Origin: a virus
IMG/VR virus record: IMGVR_UViG_3300028283_000171
Location: 1 to 38,568 of that record
Strand: one strand, 5' to 3'
DNA length: 38,568 bases
Within the stretch, counting starts at the first letter, position 1. Every line of letters starts with the position of its first letter. A program made the position numbers and the translations under genes. The notes beneath the pieces are model-generated. The model saw only the letters and a list, made by a program, of their open reading frames with translations. It made no database searches and was not told the DNA's origin. This document shows positions 6,674-14,312 of this stretch, one piece after another.

Positions 6674-8497
6674 TTAAAATGTAGGTGCTTGACCACCACC
6701 GCCTTGTGCTGGTGGGGCTTGTCCACCGCCCTGTGGTGGTGCTTGACCGCCTTGTGCACCGCCTTGTGCTCCTCCTTGAGCGCCGCCTTGTGCACCTCCG
6801 AATTGTGCTCCGCCGCCTGCTTGTGCTCCACCACCAAATTGAGCGCCGCCACCCATTTCAGCTCCACCTCCGAAGCCACCGCCTCCACCGAAGCCACCGC
6901 CTCCGCCACCAAATTCACCGCCACCAGCTTCACCTTCTGCTGCACCAGCTCCGCCCATTCTTTGACGTTCTAAAGCTTTATATTTATTGTTTTCTTCAAT
7001 ATCAGCGTCAGTAAATTTCATAATATGACGAACAATCCATTCAATACTTAAATAAGGTTTACCTTCAGCGTCTTGCAAAGATGAACTCAAAGTACTAGCA
7101 ATAGTTGCTCTTTCATTCATATTTTTTAAATGACGCCATTCTTCAAACATCGTATCAGAAATAAATTCCAATTTAAGAGCGTTATTAAAATCAATATCGT
7201 CTTTCAATTCTGGGAAATCCAAAATCATTTGAATCTTCAAAGGCTTAACTAAAATTTCTTTGAAAATTGTTCTAATTCTACAAATGAAATTCTTAAATTT
7301 AACTTCATCTCTTGTAATAGCTGCACTTGAATCATAAGCATATGAACCACCGCCATTATCTTCATCAAATCTTTGGAATGGTAATTTACTTGCTCTTTTT
7401 AAGATTTTATAAAACCATTGAAGAACAATATCTTCATTTAAATTTACTTGTGTTGGTTGTAAGATTTCAATATTTGGTGTTCCTGCAGTTCCATCTGGAA
7501 ACCAGAAGTCCTTGCTAAAAGGAATATTAGTTTGTCCATTAATAGATACAGTTCCCATTCTTTCATCCCATTGAACATCATCATGATATTCACTCATTAG
7601 TTCATAAATTTGTTGCTCAGCTTGTTGACGAGTTAACCCCCCTACTGGGATAACAAACTTTTTATAAATTGATGCTTGGTTAATATTATAAAGTAATCTT
7701 GCCTGCTCAATCATTTTTAACTGGTTGAAAGGTCTAATTAAATTTTCTACGTAAGAAGTTTCTCCGTATTCATTATTGTTAGAATAAGAAATATAAATAA
7801 TCTGCGAATCTAATAATATTCTTCTAAGAGCTGGATTATCAGGATGTTGAATCCATATCATTGTATTTGTATTTGGATCTGTAGCAACAATAAGAGTAAT
7901 AGGATCGATTGGTGCTAAGTCAATAATAGTTTTTTGTTTATCATCGTAGACTATTTCATATGAAATATAACCGTCTATAAGAAGATTTTTTAAATAATTC
8001 CAAGCAATTTGACCTTCGTTAAAATTAAAAGTATTTATAAGTTTGGAGAAATTTTCTTGATATTTTTGTCTTATAGTTTGTTCATAATTATCAGGTAAAT
8101 CTTTTACAAAACAGAATCTATTATTTTCGTCGTAAATTATACATTCATCCGCGATTTGCGTAATGAAATCTTTTATTTCATCTTTAATAGAATATTGTCT
8201 GAGAATTTTTCTTTTATCTAAATATGTTCTATCAAGATAAGCGATTGATTTTTTATCTAAGAATCTAGCGATAGTTTTCTTTGTAAATAAATCATACATA
8301 TTTGAACTATTAGGTTGGTAAAGAACATCTGTTGTTTCTTCATGTACACCAATAGAATAAGCATTTCTAATACGCATATCGTTATATTCTAATCCACCAA
8401 ACATAGTGGATAATCCTCTTAATATTCTGTTAAATAAACCAAAATTTGTTGTATTTGTTTGATTTTGATTTCCTCTATATCTATCATAGCTTGCCAT
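6674..8497 (-). CDS. 20: Portal vertex protein, T4 gp20-like
   Basis: This 607-aa protein forms the dodecameric ring for DNA entry and exit and starts prohead assembly. Its order of elements follows gp20: an N-terminal wing region with ADECIIYD; IDPITL near 197-202; LKMIEQARLLY (260-270); IYKKFVIPVGGLTRQQAEQQ (277-296) with the following LMSEYH; and DFWFPDGTAG (330-339). A helical stem follows with PFQRFDED (373-380). The last 80 residues (about 528-607) are a low-complexity Gly/Gln/Ala/Pro tail absent from T4 gp20. A late-promoter motif lies 22 bases upstream and a terminator follows. A shuffled partial copy of its middle part lies at 32837-33418. Confidence 0.92.
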   Translation of the reverse strand: MASYDRYRGNQNQTNTTNFGLFNRILRGLSTMFGGLEYNDMRIRNAYSIGVHEETTDVLYQPNSSNMYDLFTKKTIARFLDKKSIAYLDRTYLDKRKILRQYSIKDEIKDFITQIADECIIYDENNRFCFVKDLPDNYEQTIRQKYQENFSKLINTFNFNEGQIAWNYLKNLLIDGYISYEIVYDDKQKTIIDLAPIDPITLIVATDPNTNTMIWIQHPDNPALRRILLDSQIIYISYSNNNEYGETSYVENLIRPFNQLKMIEQARLLYNINQASIYKKFVIPVGGLTRQQAEQQIYELMSEYHDDVQWDERMGTVSINGQTNIPFSKDFWFPDGTAGTPNIEILQPTQVNLNEDIVLQWFYKILKRASKLPFQRFDEDNGGGSYAYDSSAAITRDEVKFKNFICRIRTIFKEILVKPLKIQMILDFPELKDDIDFNNALKLEFISDTMFEEWRHLKNMNERATIASTLSSSLQDAEGKPYLSIEWIVRHIMKFTDADIEENNKYKALERQRMGGAGAAEGEAGGGEFGGGGGGFGGGGGFGGGAEMGGGAQFGGGAQAGGGAQFGGAQGGAQGGAQGGAQGGQAPPQGGGQAPPAQGGGGQAPTF

Positions 8498-8519
8498 TTG
8501 TTAATAATTAATTTTTAAG

Positions 8520-8529
8520 TATATATAAA
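8520..8529 (-). promoter_or_regulatory. Putative late promoter TTTATATATA
   Basis: Minus-strand TTTATATATA lies 22 bases before the portal ATG, in the short gap after the upstream gene. Confidence 0.55.
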
Positions 8530-8548
8530 TCTTTTTATGTCATTTTTA

Positions 8549-9307
8549 TCATTTGGGATTTTCATAGATTTTATAATGATTCTCAAGTAATTTTAATTGT
8601 TGATAATATTCTTTTACGTCATTTTCGTAGTCTGAAGCAGTTTTATCGTAAATTTCTAAAATCTCTTTTAGTTTTTCTTTCTCTCTTTCAACATCAGAAT
8701 CTTTAATAGCATCCATCATAACTCTTTTGTTTATGATTTTTGTATCTATAAAAATAAACCTACTCATTATAGTTGTAGATATTCCGTATATTTGAGGATC
8801 TGCACCAATTCCAACTATCTTTGTAAAATCGTAAGCTGTTATAGCGTAATTGAAATTTCCATTATTTTTAAGAGATATGTACACAGACTCAAAATTTACT
8901 TTCATAGGTATTTCTTCGTTAACAGTATTTCCGTTATCGTTATTTGCTTTATTTCTTTCAATGACAGATGAGAACATTTTGAATAATTTATCTAAATAAA
9001 CTATTTTATAACGATAAGGAAGATAATCAAAATTTATAGCGTAAATAATTCTTTTTTGTAATTCTGTGCTATATCTATCGTCTATAACAAAAATTGGACA
9101 CCATATTTTATTACCGTTATAATTATATTGTATCATATAAAATTTACCAAGAGTAATAGTACCGTTCATTGTTCTTCTAACTTGTAGATTTGGATTTTTA
9201 AGGATGAGTTTAAAAATCATTTCAGTAGAATCTTCAACAAGTGGTTTCATGGCGTTGTTATATTGTCCCATTAACGCACTACAATATGAAGCGAATGTAT
9301 CTGCCAT
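8549..9307 (-). CDS. Hypothetical phage protein between gp4 and portal
   Basis: I do not recognise this 252-aa protein. It starts MADTFASY. Its middle part (about 50-180) is rich in beta-type stretches such as KFYMIQYNY and KIWCPIFVI. The last 50 residues are a charged helix, probably a coiled coil. It lacks a signal peptide and membrane segments. It starts 3 bases after the gp4-like gene and lies directly upstream of the portal unit, so it is co-transcribed with gp4. A neck, connector or other structural role is likely from context, but nothing in the sequence fixes it. Confidence 0.75.
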   Translation of the reverse strand: MADTFASYCSALMGQYNNAMKPLVEDSTEMIFKLILKNPNLQVRRTMNGTITLGKFYMIQYNYNGNKIWCPIFVIDDRYSTELQKRIIYAINFDYLPYRYKIVYLDKLFKMFSSVIERNKANNDNGNTVNEEIPMKVNFESVYISLKNNGNFNYAITAYDFTKIVGIGADPQIYGISTTIMSRFIFIDTKIINKRVMMDAIKDSDVEREKEKLKEILEIYDKTASDYENDVKEYYQQLKLLENHYKIYENPK

Positions 9308-9310
9308 ATT

Positions 9311-9835
9311 TTAAAATACTTTTACACTATGATCGTCGAAATATTTTTCAGTCATAACGAAAAAATCATATCCTCTCTTCTCACAAAATTTCTTTGCCGT
9401 AGTCCATTTAGCGAAATTTTTCAGAAACATTTTCATTCTATATTCGTGATTTTCCAAAGATTTGGCTGTGACTCTTTTTGGCATAACTGGTGGAATAGTT
9501 TCGGTGTAAGGTTTTATTTCTACAACTGTTTTAGATATAGATCCATCTAATTTTTGAATTTCACAATATGCATCCGGATGATACCTAAATGTTTCCCAAC
9601 GTTTGTTTCCCCTAGAATCAGTTACTTCCATTTCATACGGTATAGTTATACCTTCAACGTTCCATTTAAGAACTCTAGGCTCGTTATCTAAATAGAAATA
9701 TAACTTGTATTCCCAAGATGATCTAAAATAAATAACAGTCGGATCTCCTAAATATTTTTTAGGATTTAAAAGATTATATTGTCCTTGAGTGTATTTATCT
9801 GACTTATTTGGTTTGGCTCGATACCCCATGTTCAT
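9311..9835 (-). CDS. 4: Head completion protein, gp4-like (TnsA/PD-(D/E)XK fold)
   Basis: The 174-aa protein resembles T4-type gp4, which finishes DNA-filled heads before tail joining. The order of elements is QGQYNLLNPKKYLGD (18-32), IYFRSSWEYKLYFYLD (35-50), IPYEMEV, YHPDAYCEI with an Asp, VVEIKP with the E-x-K of a PD-(D/E)XK nuclease core, and a C-terminal KWTTAKKFCEKRGYDFFV block. The Glu of SSWE, the Asp of HPDAY and E-I-K together form a plausible metal site, so a DNA-trimming role is likely. It sits with the other head genes. The start used is the first of two ATGs (MNMGY); the second, two codons later, is equally possible. Confidence 0.82.
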   Translation of the reverse strand: MNMGYRAKPNKSDKYTQGQYNLLNPKKYLGDPTVIYFRSSWEYKLYFYLDNEPRVLKWNVEGITIPYEMEVTDSRGNKRWETFRYHPDAYCEIQKLDGSISKTVVEIKPYTETIPPVMPKRVTAKSLENHEYRMKMFLKNFAKWTTAKKFCEKRGYDFFVMTEKYFDDHSVKVF

Positions 9836-9884
9836 TTAATTTATTTTTAACTCTAATCATTTGTCCCAGTTGTTCTTTTTCCAT
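9804..9884 (-). CDS. Possible 26-aa ORF overlapping the gp4-like start
   Basis: A short reading frame (MEKEQLGQMIRVKNK...) fills most of the gap between the zinc-peptidase gene and gp4. It overlaps the start of gp4 by 32 bases in another frame. It could be a leader peptide coupling translation. It has no recognisable domain and may well be chance. Confidence 0.2.
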   Translation of the reverse strand: MEKEQLGQMIRVKNKLNEHGVSSQTK

Positions 9885-9910
9885 AACAGTTGAAGGTTTC
9901 CCAATTTTTA

Positions 9911-10795
9911 TCAATCTATATAGGAATCATAATCTATGACATGTTTAAACATTGTTGTTTCTATAATCTGTGCATCTTTACTTCTTTCAGTTTTTATTCT
10001 GAAAACGACTTTTTCCATTTTATTTTTATAATTTCTAATTTTTTTATTCAATTTCTTTATAACATCGTCTATAACAGTAATAGATTGTTCAAGATTATTT
10101 GGTTTTTTAAAATTAAAATTTTCACAAAAATTTTCAGTCAATTTTATAAAATCTTCGTCTGTATATTTTTTAATAAATCTTTTATAAAAAACATCTATTT
10201 TAAAATAATTTAAATAGAATAAACAATCTTTATAATTTTTAGATTTTAATATATCGATATCTATATTTTCGCTATTTTTTAAATCTGAATATATTTCAGA
10301 TACATGTGAGTTGGTTTCGTGTTTTAATGTTAAATAAATTAAATATGTAAAATCTTTCCATATATCGTTATTAATAGCGAATTTTTTATGTTCATTTAAT
10401 TTTTCTTGTAAATACCAAGATTTATTTAACTTAACATTATTTTTCAAACGTTTATAAAATTCTAAAGCGTGATTCAATTCGTGATTCACATTAGATTCTA
10501 ATATATTATCTATATTGGAAAATTCTAAATATAAAATAACATCATCTAAAAAATTATTATCAATCAATTTATCACTTAATTTTATATTAGCATAATCTTT
10601 ATTTTCAATATATTTTATCTTTATTATAAAATTTCTTAGTTTCAAATCATTACTAGATACTAGGTCCATAGTAATTTCGGATTTTCCAAAGTTATTTTTA
10701 ATTTCAGAAATTATTTGAGAAGTATATTTTATAACGGTGTCGTTAACACCTAATCTTTCCAAAATTAAGTTATCAAATAGAATCGATCTTTCCAT
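9911..10795 (-). CDS. Putative zinc metallopeptidase (HExxH)
   Basis: The 294-aa protein contains HELNH at 105-109, the HExxH zinc signature of gluzincin/metzincin-like peptidases, flanked by N and AL as in helical active sites. KHETNSHVSE near 158-167 offers possible third ligands. The rest is very rich in Lys, Asn and Ile and poor in recognisable motifs. It has no signal peptide, so it would act in the host cytoplasm or be packaged. It lies between the late sigma factor and gp4 in one minus-strand series with short gaps. The substrate is unknown; a head-maturation role is possible only by position. Confidence 0.6.
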   Translation of the reverse strand: MERSILFDNLILERLGVNDTVIKYTSQIISEIKNNFGKSEITMDLVSSNDLKLRNFIIKIKYIENKDYANIKLSDKLIDNNFLDDVILYLEFSNIDNILESNVNHELNHALEFYKRLKNNVKLNKSWYLQEKLNEHKKFAINNDIWKDFTYLIYLTLKHETNSHVSEIYSDLKNSENIDIDILKSKNYKDCLFYLNYFKIDVFYKRFIKKYTDEDFIKLTENFCENFNFKKPNNLEQSITVIDDVIKKLNKKIRNYKNKMEKVVFRIKTERSKDAQIIETTMFKHVIDYDSYID

Positions 10796-10815
10796 TTTTC
10801 TTTATCCTTTTTTAT

Positions 10816-11190
10816 TTAAAAATTATGGAATCCTTCACCGTCGTTACAAGAATCTAAACTGATCATTACAATTTTTTCTTGATTAGTCTTCTTATTTGTT
10901 AAATCATTATAACCTTGGGCCATGCCTCGCTTAAAGATTTCAGAAAAATAAGGAAGTGCTAATTTGTATTTTTTCTCGTTGAAGTTGGTCCATTTTTCAA
11001 ACATGAATAGTAACCCAGTTTGTAAACAGTCATTTTTATCGTCTTGGGTCTTGTACATATTATTCTTTTTACGAATCATGTTCTCACCAATCATTATAAA
11101 CATTCTTTCTGCTTTTTTGGTCAGGAAACCTTTGCCCTTCGATAACACAATTTCGTAGAATAACTCATTATCATCTAAGTAGTTAGCCAT
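10816..11190 (-). CDS. 55: Late-transcription sigma factor, T4 gp55-like
   Basis: The 124-aa protein matches sigma-70 region 2 in the reduced form of T4 gp55. The stretch DCLQTGLLFMFEKWTNFNEK (54-73), with the following KYKLALPYFSEIFKRGMAQG, lines up with the gp55 block in which a helix is followed by NFDETKY and a second DNA/core-binding helix. It is shorter than T4 gp55 (about 185 aa) and has no region 4, as expected for a factor that reads only a -10 box. Its C-terminus is acidic then aromatic (ending EGFHNF), which could be a sliding-clamp contact as in T4. It would direct host RNA polymerase to the T/A motifs before the structural genes. The first 190 bases upstream hold no late motif, so it is probably expressed earlier. 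Confidence 0.8.
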   Translation of the reverse strand: MANYLDDNELFYEIVLSKGKGFLTKKAERMFIMIGENMIRKKNNMYKTQDDKNDCLQTGLLFMFEKWTNFNEKKYKLALPYFSEIFKRGMAQGYNDLTNKKTNQEKIVMISLDSCNDGEGFHNF

Positions 11191-11387
11191 TTATCTTTAA
11201 TTATTTTTTGGAAATAATTTATTATTTGATTCTTTTAATCTATTTTTGTATCTTGTGGGATATTAGGCTTAGAATCTTATATGGCTTTATTTTGCTATGA
11301 TTGTATGTAGTTAAAAATGAGTGCCTCTAATGCTTTAGTAATCAAATCGAAACTTATACGCCCACTGAATATAAAAGTTTAAAAAAA
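11191..11387. other. Longest intergenic stretch; no gene seen
   Basis: Between the gp55-like gene and the terminator of the next gene there are about 200 AT-rich bases. I found no ORF with a credible start, no tRNA-like fold and no late-type motif. It probably holds the early or middle promoter of the sigma factor gene. Confidence 0.5.
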
Positions 11388-11418
11388 GTGCCCATATTTA
11401 TCATTAAAATATGGGCAC
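11388..11418 (-). terminator. Strong Rho-independent terminator
   Basis: A perfect 12-bp stem (GTGCCCATATTT at 11388-11399, AAATATGGGCAC at 11407-11418) with a 7-base loop is followed by seven Ts on the minus strand. It ends the unit of the 429-aa protein. Confidence 0.95.
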
Positions 11419-11438
11419 CCAGCTTAAACGCCTGATAA

Positions 11439-12728
11439 TTACTTCAATAAGGATTTCTTAAATTGAATTTTTTCGTCTTTTGTTTTATTAAATTCTTTGT
11501 ATAGATTGTGTCTGTGAACTAATAAATTATCAAAAGTTAATTTAAGAGATTTGTCTGATTCCAATAAAGCTTGTTCGTTCTTAAGTTCGTCAATTGCTTC
11601 GTTGATGTCTTTGATTTTAAGTTCAATTGATTTTTCTTTATCTTCTAAAGTCTTCAATTGTTTTAATTCCTTTGAAAGTTTGTTTTCGAAGAAATGTGTA
11701 AGATCGTAATCTAAATCTTTCTTTGTGTCGTTGATAAGTTCGTTAACTGATTCATAAGCGTAGAATGAACTGCCTGTACGAATATCTTTGTTATATAAAT
11801 ACATCTTATCTTTATAATTGAAAGCGTATGCTTCTAAATAAGGATTAAGAATATTTGTTACCTTCAAAGCTATATCTAATTCAACGAGGTTATTTAAGTT
11901 TTCTTTCAATGTGTTTAATAACATAAAATAGTCTCTCTTTAAATAAGGAATGATAGGCGAATTGAAAATGTTTTCCAAAGTTGTTTCTGGATCTAATTTT
12001 TCTTCGTTGATAAACATCGATTTGTCGTTCTTTGTTGATAAAGCCACAATAACGTTTTCGTCAATTTTAAAAGAAATTTTATCATTTTCGATTGTTGAAA
12101 GTTTCATACATTGCTCAAGGACTCTGATTTCTTTAATTTTATCTTCGTCTTCGATGTAGTCTTCTGCTAAAATTTGTTTTACTTCTTTATCGTCAATCAT
12201 AAACCATCTATCGCTTACAAATGCCATATAACCATTATCTACTTTTTCAACTATGGTGTAAACTTTTTCAGCTTTACCAGAGTTTGACATGTTTTGTCTT
12301 TCTAATGGTGATTTTGTTAAACCGAATACAAAGCTCTTAATTTGTGGTACCCAATCATACATACGAAGCTCATTAAGGATTGCTTCCATTCTTGCGTCAT
12401 CATCTGATTTATTGATAATTTCAAGAATAGTGTTCAAAGGTTGTCTGTATAACATGCCTTGATTTTCTCTTTCTACTCTTTTATACAAATCTTTCAATTC
12501 ATAAATCAAGGGGTAAGATTTCATTTCGCTATCTAATCCTTCTAAGAACATTTTTACATCTGTATCATAAGTGTATTTTAAAAGTTTTTCGTTAACAGTT
12601 TTAACAAGTTCTTTCTCAGAATATTGATCATAATTGATTATGAAACCTTCTACAAGACTTGAAATATCAGTCTGATCGAAAGTTAATCTGTTCTTGAAGT
12701 TAAATAATTCTAATTTAAAGTTTTTCAT
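11439..12728 (-). CDS. Hypothetical 429-aa protein with C-terminal coiled coil
   Basis: I do not recognise a family. Residues 1-330 are mixed helix and strand, including YTIVEKVDNGYMAFVSDRWF (about 158-177), which looks like a beta hairpin. Residues 345-425 are a long Lys/Glu/Leu helix, very likely a coiled coil. There is no signal peptide or membrane segment. It follows the 294-aa gene at 12749 with a 20-base gap and ends at a strong terminator, so the two are one operon. Its codons keep G/C at third positions more often than the neighbouring peptidase gene, which suggests good expression. A structural or scaffold-like role is a guess. Confidence 0.8.
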   Translation of the reverse strand: MKNFKLELFNFKNRLTFDQTDISSLVEGFIINYDQYSEKELVKTVNEKLLKYTYDTDVKMFLEGLDSEMKSYPLIYELKDLYKRVERENQGMLYRQPLNTILEIINKSDDDARMEAILNELRMYDWVPQIKSFVFGLTKSPLERQNMSNSGKAEKVYTIVEKVDNGYMAFVSDRWFMIDDKEVKQILAEDYIEDEDKIKEIRVLEQCMKLSTIENDKISFKIDENVIVALSTKNDKSMFINEEKLDPETTLENIFNSPIIPYLKRDYFMLLNTLKENLNNLVELDIALKVTNILNPYLEAYAFNYKDKMYLYNKDIRTGSSFYAYESVNELINDTKKDLDYDLTHFFENKLSKELKQLKTLEDKEKSIELKIKDINEAIDELKNEQALLESDKSLKLTFDNLLVHRHNLYKEFNKTKDEKIQFKKSLLK

Positions 12729-12748
12729 ATCGTTTATCTTTTTTTTTT

Positions 12749-13633
12749 TTATTTTATTTTAACTATACTATCGTAATTTGCCATGGTTAACATTTTACCG
12801 TCTGAACTCATATCAAGTATATTTTCAGTTACTTTATGTAAATCCATATCAGTTTTAGCGTCTTCCTTAGCGTATTCTAACATTCTTATAAATAAAGGTA
12901 CATCTAATGTAATCTTATTAACTGATAATCCTTCATTTAAAATATCTAAACCAACTTCAGTTCTTTTTGTTGCTTTTTGTTGTTTTGATTTTAAAGTTTT
13001 ATCAAAATCGTCGAACTCAATTAAGTTATTTAATTTCTTATCGATACCTTTCATTCCAAAAACATCCAAACCTGGCTCATTTGATTCTGTAACTCTTCTT
13101 CCCATTTCTCTTGTTCTAGCCTTTATACTATTTCTGACTTCCATTACCCAATTTACAGCGTCACCAGCATTAGTGAATCTTTTTTTATGAGATTTTTTAC
13201 AATCAACGAAATCTGGTGAACTAACAATAAAATCTTTTTCGGGTAAATAATATTTAAATGATATAGCGTATTCAGAGTTATGTAAACTAACATGACAAAC
13301 CCAAAAGTCTTCATCCTTGTTGTAATATGGATTACTTATAGATCCTAAAGTTTTTAATTTTTCAATATCTTCGCTAGTAAATCCAAATTCTTTCCATTTG
13401 GTTATTCCAATATTACTGTTTAATTCTCTTTGTTGTTTAATAACATCTGTGTACTTATCAGTAAAATATTTATTTTTATTTACACTAAAAAATGGTTCAT
13501 CTGGATCTTGTTTTGGACTCTTATCGTAATTCACGTCGTAATATGGAGTCTCATCAGATGGTGGTTTTAAATTAAACCTCTCTCTGGGTTTCTTTTTCCC
13601 TTGAAATAATTTGTATTCATTTACGTGGCTCAT
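12749..13633 (-). CDS. Hypothetical 294-aa protein
   Basis: The N-terminal 65 residues are rich in Lys, Pro, Asp and Tyr and look disordered. Residues 70-170 resemble a compact domain with FWVCHVSLHNSEYAISFKYY. The C-terminal 60 residues carry LDVPLFIRMLEYAKEDAKTD (about 238-257), a helical block I associate with small modules in marine phage proteins, but I cannot give it a function. It is first in an operon with the 429-aa gene. Upstream lie a late-type TTAATATATA and an overlapping Bacteroidota-type TATCTTTG, both about 55-60 bases before the ATG. That spacing is longer than elsewhere and gives a longer leader. Confidence 0.78.
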   Translation of the reverse strand: MSHVNEYKLFQGKKKPRERFNLKPPSDETPYYDVNYDKSPKQDPDEPFFSVNKNKYFTDKYTDVIKQQRELNSNIGITKWKEFGFTSEDIEKLKTLGSISNPYYNKDEDFWVCHVSLHNSEYAISFKYYLPEKDFIVSSPDFVDCKKSHKKRFTNAGDAVNWVMEVRNSIKARTREMGRRVTESNEPGLDVFGMKGIDKKLNNLIEFDDFDKTLKSKQQKATKRTEVGLDILNEGLSVNKITLDVPLFIRMLEYAKEDAKTDMDLHKVTENILDMSSDGKMLTMANYDSIVKIK

Positions 13634-13688
13634 ATATCTTTTTTTATTTTTACGTATCTTTTACATTTAGTAAAAAATTGATTCAATA

Positions 13689-13704
13689 CAAAGATATATA
13701 TTAA
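13689..13704 (-). promoter_or_regulatory. Overlapping late-type and host-type promoter boxes
   Basis: Minus-strand TTAATATATA (13695-13704) runs straight into TATCTTTG (13689-13696). The first fits the late motif of this phage, the second the TAnnTTTG box of Bacteroidota primary sigma factors. The pair could allow both early and late expression of the gene starting at 13633. Confidence 0.45.
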
Positions 13705-13728
13705 GAGAAAAAACTGATTTTTTTCCAA

Positions 13729-13965
13729 TTACGACATGTAATCGTCGATATCGTTATAAGATATCTCTTCGACGTAATCGTATTTGTTTCTGAGATCATC
13801 CATAATATCATCAATATCAAACTTATTGGAATAGGATATTATATCGTCTGGAAGGGTTCCAGCGATGAGCGTGATTTTCCAGTCGAAGTCTTGAACGAGT
13901 TTAATAGTACATTTTTCGTTCTGTTCATCGATGAAAATGTAAAAAATGTTGTCTGTGGTAGTCAT
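13729..13965 (-). CDS. Small acidic hypothetical protein
   Basis: The 78-aa protein is rich in Asp and Ile. A strand pattern in the first half (NIFYIFIDEQNEKCTIKLV) and an acidic helix at the end (DIDDIMDDLRNKYDYVEE) suggest a small alpha/beta fold. No family is recognised. A late-promoter motif lies 20 bases before the ATG, so it looks like its own unit. Confidence 0.65.
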   Translation of the reverse strand: MTTTDNIFYIFIDEQNEKCTIKLVQDFDWKITLIAGTLPDDIISYSNKFDIDDIMDDLRNKYDYVEEISYNDIDDYMS

Positions 13966-13985
13966 AAAATCAGCTTTTTTCCCAA

Positions 13986-13995
13986 TATATATTTA
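13986..13995 (-). promoter_or_regulatory. Putative late promoter TAAATATATA
   Basis: Minus-strand TAAATATATA ends 20 bases before the ATG of the 78-aa protein. Confidence 0.5.
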
Positions 13996-14007
13996 AAAAT
14001 ATATTGC

Positions 14008-14265
14008 TTATTTGGAAAAAAGTGACGGTGCTACGTAATTTAATGTAATGATATAATCTTGATCGTTTTTTCTAATACTATATTGATTGAATTTATAATT
14101 TTTCCAGTCAGTATTATTAAGGTACCTTATGATATTCATAATGCTTCTTCTGTCTGGATCACACTTGTAGTGTAATTTTAAACTCTTATCATCATAGTTG
14201 TTTTCCGTTTTGATTATATTATCAGCTATGTCCTTTAATCTGGACAAATTGATTTCACAACCCAT
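14008..14265 (-). CDS. Small hypothetical protein
   Basis: The 85-aa protein starts MGCEINLSRLKDIADNIIK. It has an N-terminal helix and a C-terminal strand pair (QYSIRKNDQDYIITLNYV). There is no signal peptide and no recognised family. It follows the paralogue block by 47 bases and may be its last cistron. Confidence 0.6.
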   Translation of the reverse strand: MGCEINLSRLKDIADNIIKTENNYDDKSLKLHYKCDPDRRSIMNIIRYLNNTDWKNYKFNQYSIRKNDQDYIITLNYVAPSLFSK

Positions 14266-14312
14266 GTGTGTTTGAATTAATTTTTTAAGAAATTTTGGAA
14301 ATTTTTAACAAT

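Noticed and set aside
6659-7014. Long plus-strand open frames opposite the portal C-terminus
   Set aside because: They are shadows of the Gly/Gln-rich repeat codons and have no credible start or composition.
11191-11387. Possible tRNA or small RNA gene
   Set aside because: No cloverleaf or other stable fold was apparent by eye apart from the terminator stem.
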